Source of the DNA: Myxococcota bacterium
GTDB taxonomy: Bacteria > Myxococcota_A > Polyangia > HGW-17
Assembly (NCBI GenBank): GCA_018821745.1
Contig: JAHJLU010000012.1
Location: 1 to 9,536, forward strand
DNA: 9,536 bases
Direction of reading: 5' to 3'
The number at the start of each line of letters is the position of its first letter. Positions within the stretch are counted from its first letter, which is position 1. This document shows, in pieces, positions 5,726 through 9,536 of this stretch. The notes under the pieces are model-generated. The model was not told where the DNA came from. It did no database searches and was given only the letters and a program-made list of their open reading frames with translations. Made by a program: the position numbers and the translations under genes.

Positions 5726-6889
5726 CTATTTCTTGGCTTTTTTCGCCACTTTTTTCACTTTGGCGCCGGCTTTTTTCGCTTTGGCGTCGACTTTTTTCGC
5801 TGCGGGGCCTTTTTTGCCCTTCATGGCTTCGAGGGCGCCGATGATTTTTTTGAGGTCTTCTTTGGGAAGATTGATGGCGATTTTAATGAGGGCGCCGGCG
5901 TTGCTGATGGTGAGGCTGTTGAGCAGTTTGGGATCGAGGCCGATGCCTTTGATGGTCTCAACGACTTTGGGGGTGGTGAGGAGGGGCTTGATGAAGCCAA
6001 CGATTCTGCCGGCGGCGCCAGCGTCTTTTACGTCGATGTCCACATCGGCTTTGAAGGCGTCGGGCATGCCAACGGAGCCTTTGGCGGAGATGTCTTTGAT
6101 GGTGCCGATAAGCATTTTGGCTTCCTGGCCCATTTTGCTGGTGGGGATGTCGTTAGCCATGAAGCGGACGCAGCCTTCGCCGGTGAAGTAGGAAGCAACG
6201 TCGCCTTTACCAATAACGCCCTCGCCGGGCTTGATTTTGGTGAGGTAGTCGCCCATGGCGCCGAGGATCATGTTTTTGCCAATGGAGACAAAGGTGAAGC
6301 CTTTTTTGGTCATGACGGCGTCTTTGCCGCCAAATTTGGCTTTTTTGGTGTCTTTGCCTTCTTTGGTGGTGCAGGCTACGAATTTGGTGGTGTCAACGTT
6401 GACTTTAAGGATAACAACGCCTTTTTTCTCGCCGTTGTCGCCGAAAGCATAGAGTTCTTCCATGATGTCAGTGGGCTTTTTGGCTTTGTTGCCCATGCAG
6501 GCCATAACTTTATCAAAGCTTTTGGTCTCCATACCGGTGCTGACAGCATCTTTATTCTTGGCCATGAGGCCTTTGATGATGTCGTTGGCGAGAAGTTTCT
6601 TGAAGTTGATGTAAACGGCGATCTGGGGAACGCCGATTTCGCCGAGAGCAACACCCTTCATGGTGGCCACGGGGGCTACGGGTTTTTTCACATCGGGTTT
6701 TTTGACGTCGGGTTTTTTGACGTCGGGTTTGGTACCCATGTCAACTTTTTTGGCGCCCATGGTGTCAACGACTTTTTTGGCAGCCATGGTGTCCTTGGTG
6801 GGAGCGCTGGTTTCGTCTTTTTTCTTTTTCTTGCAGCCAACTGCAAGTGAGAGTGCTAATGTTGCGATGATGAGATAACGAATTTTCAT
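5726..6889 (-). CDS. Lysine-rich lipoprotein of unknown function
   Basis: The product is 387 residues from the ATG at 6889, chosen because it has an AAGGAG site 9 nt upstream and starts a clean lipoprotein signal (MKIRYL, lipobox LAVGC, Cys19). Directly after the Cys come five lysines and three exact DVKKP repeats (56-70). Residues 77-355 look like a folded domain of alternating strands and helices, with Cys131, 173 and 240. It vaguely recalls DUF3352-type envelope proteins, but I do not recognise the family with confidence. The last ~25 residues are a Lys/Ala tail like those of histone-H1-like proteins. Composition is extreme: 74 Lys against 3 Arg, with no Trp or His. A strong ribosome-binding site, own promoter and following hairpins suggest an abundant single-gene transcript (inference). 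Confidence 0.9.
   Translation of the reverse strand: MKIRYLIIATLALSLAVGCKKKKKDETSAPTKDTMAAKKVVDTMGAKKVDMGTKPDVKKPDVKKPDVKKPVAPVATMKGVALGEIGVPQIAVYINFKKLLANDIIKGLMAKNKDAVSTGMETKSFDKVMACMGNKAKKPTDIMEELYAFGDNGEKKGVVILKVNVDTTKFVACTTKEGKDTKKAKFGGKDAVMTKKGFTFVSIGKNMILGAMGDYLTKIKPGEGVIGKGDVASYFTGEGCVRFMANDIPTSKMGQEAKMLIGTIKDISAKGSVGMPDAFKADVDIDVKDAGAAGRIVGFIKPLLTTPKVVETIKGIGLDPKLLNSLTISNAGALIKIAINLPKEDLKKIIGALEAMKGKKGPAAKKVDAKAKKAGAKVKKVAKKAKK
6680..6724 (-). repeat. Three 15-bp tandem repeats encoding DVKKP
   Basis: Three adjacent 15-base units occupy 6680-6694, 6695-6709 and 6710-6724. The second and third are identical (GGGTTTTTTGACGTC on the plus strand) and the first differs at one base. A fourth partial unit follows. 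They encode a charged spacer near the lipid anchor, and the T6 runs are prone to slippage. Confidence 0.85.
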
Positions 6890-6898
6890 GGTATTTTT

Positions 6899-6904
6899 CT
6901 CCTT
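6899..6904 (-). promoter_or_regulatory. Ribosome-binding site of the lysine-rich lipoprotein gene
   Basis: AAGGAG on the minus strand lies 9 nt before the ATG at 6889. It rules out the longer reading frame that begins at 6961. Motif and spacing are the same as for the esterase lipoprotein gene. Confidence 0.85.
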
Positions 6905-6933
6905 ATGAGTAAATCGTAAAAGCCAACGGGTGG

Positions 6934-6961
6934 ATACTACACAAAAAGGCGCAGTAGTCAA
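6934..6961 (-). promoter_or_regulatory. Candidate sigma70 promoter for the lysine-rich lipoprotein gene
   Basis: The minus strand shows TTGACT (6961-6956), a 16-base spacer and TAGTAT (6939-6934). These match 5 of 6 and 4 of 6 consensus positions. The predicted start near 6927 gives a leader of about 38 nt that includes the ribosome-binding site. Confidence 0.45.
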
Positions 6962-7004
6962 TAGTCAGTTATTTGTGGTGGGTTATGTGATGAGTGATAT
7001 GATA

Positions 7005-7706
7005 TTACTGGATTTCAGAGAGGAAAGCCCGGAACTTTCTTGCGTCGGTCAGCGGTTTCGGAGTGCAAAAGACGACAAAAACACGGTCTGCACCCACCGA
7101 GGCCTCGTAGATCTCTTCAAATCCCATCTGGCTGATTCCGGTGCCACTTCTGAGATTCTTTACTCGGAAGTAACGGAACGCCTCTTCCGTGGGCTCAAAT
7201 TCTTCAGCCAGGGGGTCCTGGGCCACATGGAGATCCAGGGGTGCAGCGAAGTCGATGGCTTCGGCTGTTCCCCAGAGCCCTGAAGGTTCCCACACGAAGC
7301 GGTAGTTTTTTCGCTTCCTGGAGGTGATGAATTCTTTGAAATTCTGCATGTTCTGGAGGGTAGGCCTGAAGGTTATCCCCGTCTGGAAGAGGAAGGTGTT
7401 GACTCGCAGGACCCCAGCCGCCTTGTCCAGTTGCTCCCAGATGAACTCCCGCTCCGCTGAGGGGACAAACCCCTGGGCTCCCTCACGGTAGGAGCTGGGC
7501 TTATCCTTTCGCCAGGCCGGGTCCGTCAGGGCTCTGGGCACATTGATGATGTGGCGAAACCCCCGGGGTGCATCTTCATGCCACTGGTTCAGTGTTTTTC
7601 GCCGGGGGAGGGAGTTGGCGAAGGTAGCAATTTCTGCCGCGTCACATGAACGGCGAATATAGGCCAGATGGAGGGGAAAGTTATCGACACCAATATGAAT
7701 TTTCAT
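7005..7706 (-). CDS. Divergent DUF72 (YecE-like) family protein
   Basis: The product is 233 residues, with no signal peptide, so it is probably cytoplasmic. Motifs in DUF72 (COG1801) order are visible: MKIHIGVDNF in place of the usual GTSGW start, GFRHIINVPRALTDP (family: FxFxxKxPRxITH), a central FLFQTGITFRP (family: QLPP.F), YRFVWEPSGLW (family: vEfRh.SW) and AFRYFRVKNLRSG near residue 180. The family has a TIM-barrel-like fold and no agreed biochemical function. The N-terminal third is diverged and several usual aromatic and His residues are absent. The start at 7706 sits 4 nt after the preceding gene's stop codon; a longer frame from 7739 would overlap that gene. It is the last gene of the lgt operon. 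No terminator is seen after it. Confidence 0.75.
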   Translation of the reverse strand: MKIHIGVDNFPLHLAYIRRSCDAAEIATFANSLPRRKTLNQWHEDAPRGFRHIINVPRALTDPAWRKDKPSSYREGAQGFVPSAEREFIWEQLDKAAGVLRVNTFLFQTGITFRPTLQNMQNFKEFITSRKRKNYRFVWEPSGLWGTAEAIDFAAPLDLHVAQDPLAEEFEPTEEAFRYFRVKNLRSGTGISQMGFEEIYEASVGADRVFVVFCTPKPLTDARKFRAFLSEIQ

Positions 7707-7710
7707 TGTC

Positions 7711-8802
7711 TTATTCCAATTTGAGCAGCTCTCCTCCATCGAGGGGAGAGGGGAAACCGGGAGCCTTGAGTTTCCCGGGGAGACGGTTATCAGGATGAAT
7801 CAGAGAGTCAATCAGCGGATCGATTTTTTTGTCTTCGACCAGAACGGGTTTTTCCACCAGCAGGGTACGGGGCATTTTTGACGCGGCCAGTGCACCAACC
7901 AGCTCACCAAAGGTCTTGTAGGTGCTGCCCCCGATCCCCGGGGAGAGATTTTTTTCCTTGTCTTCGAACTGCAGGGTTATCCGCAGCCCCGCGGAGATTC
8001 CCCCTTTTTGTCCCCAGAGGACCAGGGACGAGACACCCCGGGCACGGGCCTGTGAGAAGATTTTCAGCAGGGGGGCCAGTGGCTGGTCTTTAGAGGCGAT
8101 AATGGAGAGCTCCTGCCCGTCCTCGAAACTTGCCGCTCTCAGGAACAGCGGCGTGAACGCGTCGATGTTATCCAGTGATGCTTTAAACAGGTCGCCTGCC
8201 TGTACCTTATCTTTCTCCACGATGAAGGCAAGGCCCCGCGGCAGTCTTCGGAGCAGCACTCCCCTGGTGGAAGAGGGGATCTCGGGCCGCCGCTCCCCGT
8301 ACCGGATAGTCGGGGCCTGGGAGAGGGTGAAGTGGGGACCCTCCAGCAGGGAGGTGAGGATGTGGGTCCGCAAATCCTCCGCGTCCTTCCGAAAGGAGAC
8401 CAGCTTCTCATACTGGAGCAGGATACCCTCGGACTGGGAGGTCATGTCATCGAAGATGGCCTGCGCGCAAGCACCGGGAACTTTTTTCCCGAAGGATTTT
8501 GTGCAAAATGCCAGGAGGAAGGCCTCTTCGTTTTCCTCAGACTCCTCATAGGGCTGTCCGTAAAAGAGGGAGACCGCATGGGCCAGCATGGTGATACCCC
8601 CACGCTCCACCATGTCTCCTCCATCCTTAATATTGAGCAGCGTGATCAGCGCCTGGCTGATCCTGCCATAGGTGACGGGTTTCAACGCGTGGCGTGGAGT
8701 AATGCTGATGTCTTTCTCTTTTGGGGTGCTGCAGGAAAGGGCGGCTAAAAGAAGGACCCACCACAGACAGGGCTGGTGCCGGTAAAAATGGAGTCTGAAC
8801 AT
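7711..8802 (-). CDS. Putative lipoprotein with an ExbD/TolR-like segment, downstream of lgt
   Basis: The product is 363 residues from the ATG at 8802, chosen because it begins 10 nt after lgt ends and gives a basic then hydrophobic leader (WWVLLLAALSC, Cys24). The lipobox is imperfect (Leu at -2), so a plain signal peptide remains possible. A frame from 8874 would overlap lgt. Residues 35-160 are mostly helical with Cys100 and Cys112. Residues 180-265 show a pattern like the periplasmic domain of ExbD/TolR: VEKDKVQAGDLFKASL, then ELSIIASKDQPLAPLLKIF, then ARARGVSSLVLWGQ. Another short strand-helix section follows at 312-335. No ExbD-type N-terminal proton-channel helix or aspartate is present, so it would be only the domain, on an anchor. 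I assign no function. Confidence 0.75.
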   Translation of the reverse strand: MFRLHFYRHQPCLWWVLLLAALSCSTPKEKDISITPRHALKPVTYGRISQALITLLNIKDGGDMVERGGITMLAHAVSLFYGQPYEESEENEEAFLLAFCTKSFGKKVPGACAQAIFDDMTSQSEGILLQYEKLVSFRKDAEDLRTHILTSLLEGPHFTLSQAPTIRYGERRPEIPSSTRGVLLRRLPRGLAFIVEKDKVQAGDLFKASLDNIDAFTPLFLRAASFEDGQELSIIASKDQPLAPLLKIFSQARARGVSSLVLWGQKGGISAGLRITLQFEDKEKNLSPGIGGSTYKTFGELVGALAASKMPRTLLVEKPVLVEDKKIDPLIDSLIHPDNRLPGKLKAPGFPSPLDGGELLKLE

Positions 8803-8812
8803 CACGTGTAGG

Positions 8813-9536
8813 TTAGCGCTTCTTTCTGTTGCGGCCGCGTTTTGGGCTCTGCTGTTTTTTAACCTTCGGGGCACCGGAGTTTGTGCCGTGGCCTGTGGCT
8901 GCGGCGCTGACCGGTGTGGTCTGGGCGGGCTTGGGATTCTTGATTAAAATGAACAGCCACACATACCCTGCGATGGCCAGGGGGATGGAGAGGACCTGGC
9001 CCATGGTGAGGAGCTGGTCGTTCCGGAGCCCGGTCTGATATTCCTTGAAGAACTCCACGATAAAGCGTCCTGTGAAATAGAGGGAGAGGAACAGTGCCCC
9101 CAGGAGGCCACGGGGACGCTTCTCCTTGAACTTGCGGTCCACCAGCACGAGGGTGAGGATGATGAGGGCGCCCATGATTCCTTCATACAGCTGGCTGGGG
9201 TGGCGAAGGGGGATGACCTCTTTGAAACGATCCTCGGCGCACCGGGGAAACCGGACGCCCCAGGACTGATCCGTCACCCGGCCCACTATCTCGGAGTTGA
9301 AAAAGTTGCCGAACCGGACAAGGGTTGCGCCCAGGGCTGCGGAGAAACTGAAGCGATCCGTCACCTCGGCAAAGCTCATCTTCTTTTTCTTCCCGAACCA
9401 GAAGAGGGCGACGATGAGTCCGAGGGTCGCGCCATGACTGGCAAGGCCACCTCGCCAGAACTGGATGATCTCGGCGGGGTGACTGGAGTAATACCCCCAG
9501 TCGTAAAAGAAGACGTGGCCAAAACGTGCCCCGAGG
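8813..9536 (-). CDS. lgt: Prolipoprotein diacylglyceryl transferase Lgt (N-terminus beyond the right edge)
   Basis: The frame is open to the right edge, so 240 residues are seen and the N-terminus is missing. Lgt transfers diacylglycerol from phosphatidylglycerol to the lipobox cysteine of prolipoproteins in the inner membrane. Family motifs occur in order: FYDWGYYSSHPAEII, GGLASHGATLG, the Lgt signature VRFGNFFNSEIVGR followed by WGVRFP, RHPSQLYE, GRFIVEFFKEYQ and LTMGQVLSIPL. Several hydrophobic membrane segments separate them. After the last membrane helix there is an extra, hydrophilic tail of about 40 residues ending in a Lys/Arg cluster (KRGRNRKKR). The next gene starts 10 nt downstream and encodes a probable lipoprotein, that is, a likely Lgt substrate. 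Confidence 0.96.
   Translation of the reverse strand, partial: LGARFGHVFFYDWGYYSSHPAEIIQFWRGGLASHGATLGLIVALFWFGKKKKMSFAEVTDRFSFSAALGATLVRFGNFFNSEIVGRVTDQSWGVRFPRCAEDRFKEVIPLRHPSQLYEGIMGALIILTLVLVDRKFKEKRPRGLLGALFLSLYFTGRFIVEFFKEYQTGLRNDQLLTMGQVLSIPLAIAGYVWLFILIKNPKPAQTTPVSAAATGHGTNSGAPKVKKQQSPKRGRNRKKR

Noticed and set aside
6951..6966. Direct repeat TAGTCA-A-TAGTCA upstream of the lysine-rich lipoprotein
   Set aside because: It is too short to stand apart from chance, and overlaps the proposed -35 element.
7922..8748. Plus-strand open frames at 7922-8551 and 8332-8748
   Set aside because: They oppose the lgt-linked lipoprotein gene, lack ribosome-binding sites and show no domain pattern.
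1..9536. CRISPR arrays, tRNA or rRNA genes, insertion sequences
   Set aside because: No spaced identical repeats, transposase motifs, terminal inverted repeats or RNA-gene landmarks were seen on either strand.

Overview
This window appears to be chromosomal sequence from a Gram-negative bacterium of the former Deltaproteobacteria, most likely Myxococcota or Bradymonadales-like. The evidence is moderately high GC, a lipoprotein with an Asn-Asn-X linker directly after its lipobox, and a zinc-ribbon/Ser-Thr kinase/transmembrane/TPR protein of the kind common in those groups. The lineage is inferred from these protein styles, not from a marker gene. No mobile element, phage gene, CRISPR array, rRNA or tRNA was seen.

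Layout. Positions 1-980 (minus, running off the left edge) encode a lipoprotein with an E-set/CBM48-like domain and the start of a CE1-type esterase domain. Divergent from it, 1092-2594 (plus) encodes a membrane-anchored protein with MepM/OapA-like architecture whose LytM (M23) domain has lost its zinc ligands. Everything after that is on the minus strand and read right to left. The partial lgt gene (8813-9536) is followed 10 nt later by a putative lipoprotein with an ExbD/TolR-like segment (7711-8802) and 4 nt later by a divergent DUF72/YecE-like protein (7005-7706). These three look like one operon. A separate gene with its own promoter and ribosome-binding site encodes a very lysine-rich lipoprotein (5726-6889). 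After a 213-244 nt intergenic region holding two hairpins, a good sigma70-type promoter and an inverted-repeat cluster comes the kinase gene (3212-5482), with a YkgJ-family CxxCxxCC protein 29 nt downstream (2679-3182).

Functional theme. Most of the window concerns the cell envelope. Lgt catalyses the first step of lipoprotein maturation, and two definite and one probable lipoproteins lie nearby. The LytM-domain protein probably regulates peptidoglycan hydrolases instead of cutting murein. The kinase has a predicted cytoplasmic catalytic domain and an extracytoplasmic TPR sensor or scaffold. No coherent new defence or mobile system is visible. The main points of interest are the zinc-less MepM-like protein, the 74-Lys/3-Arg lipoprotein, the lgt-linked ExbD-like lipoprotein, the kinase with an HRDLR catalytic loop, and the repeat cluster at its promoter.
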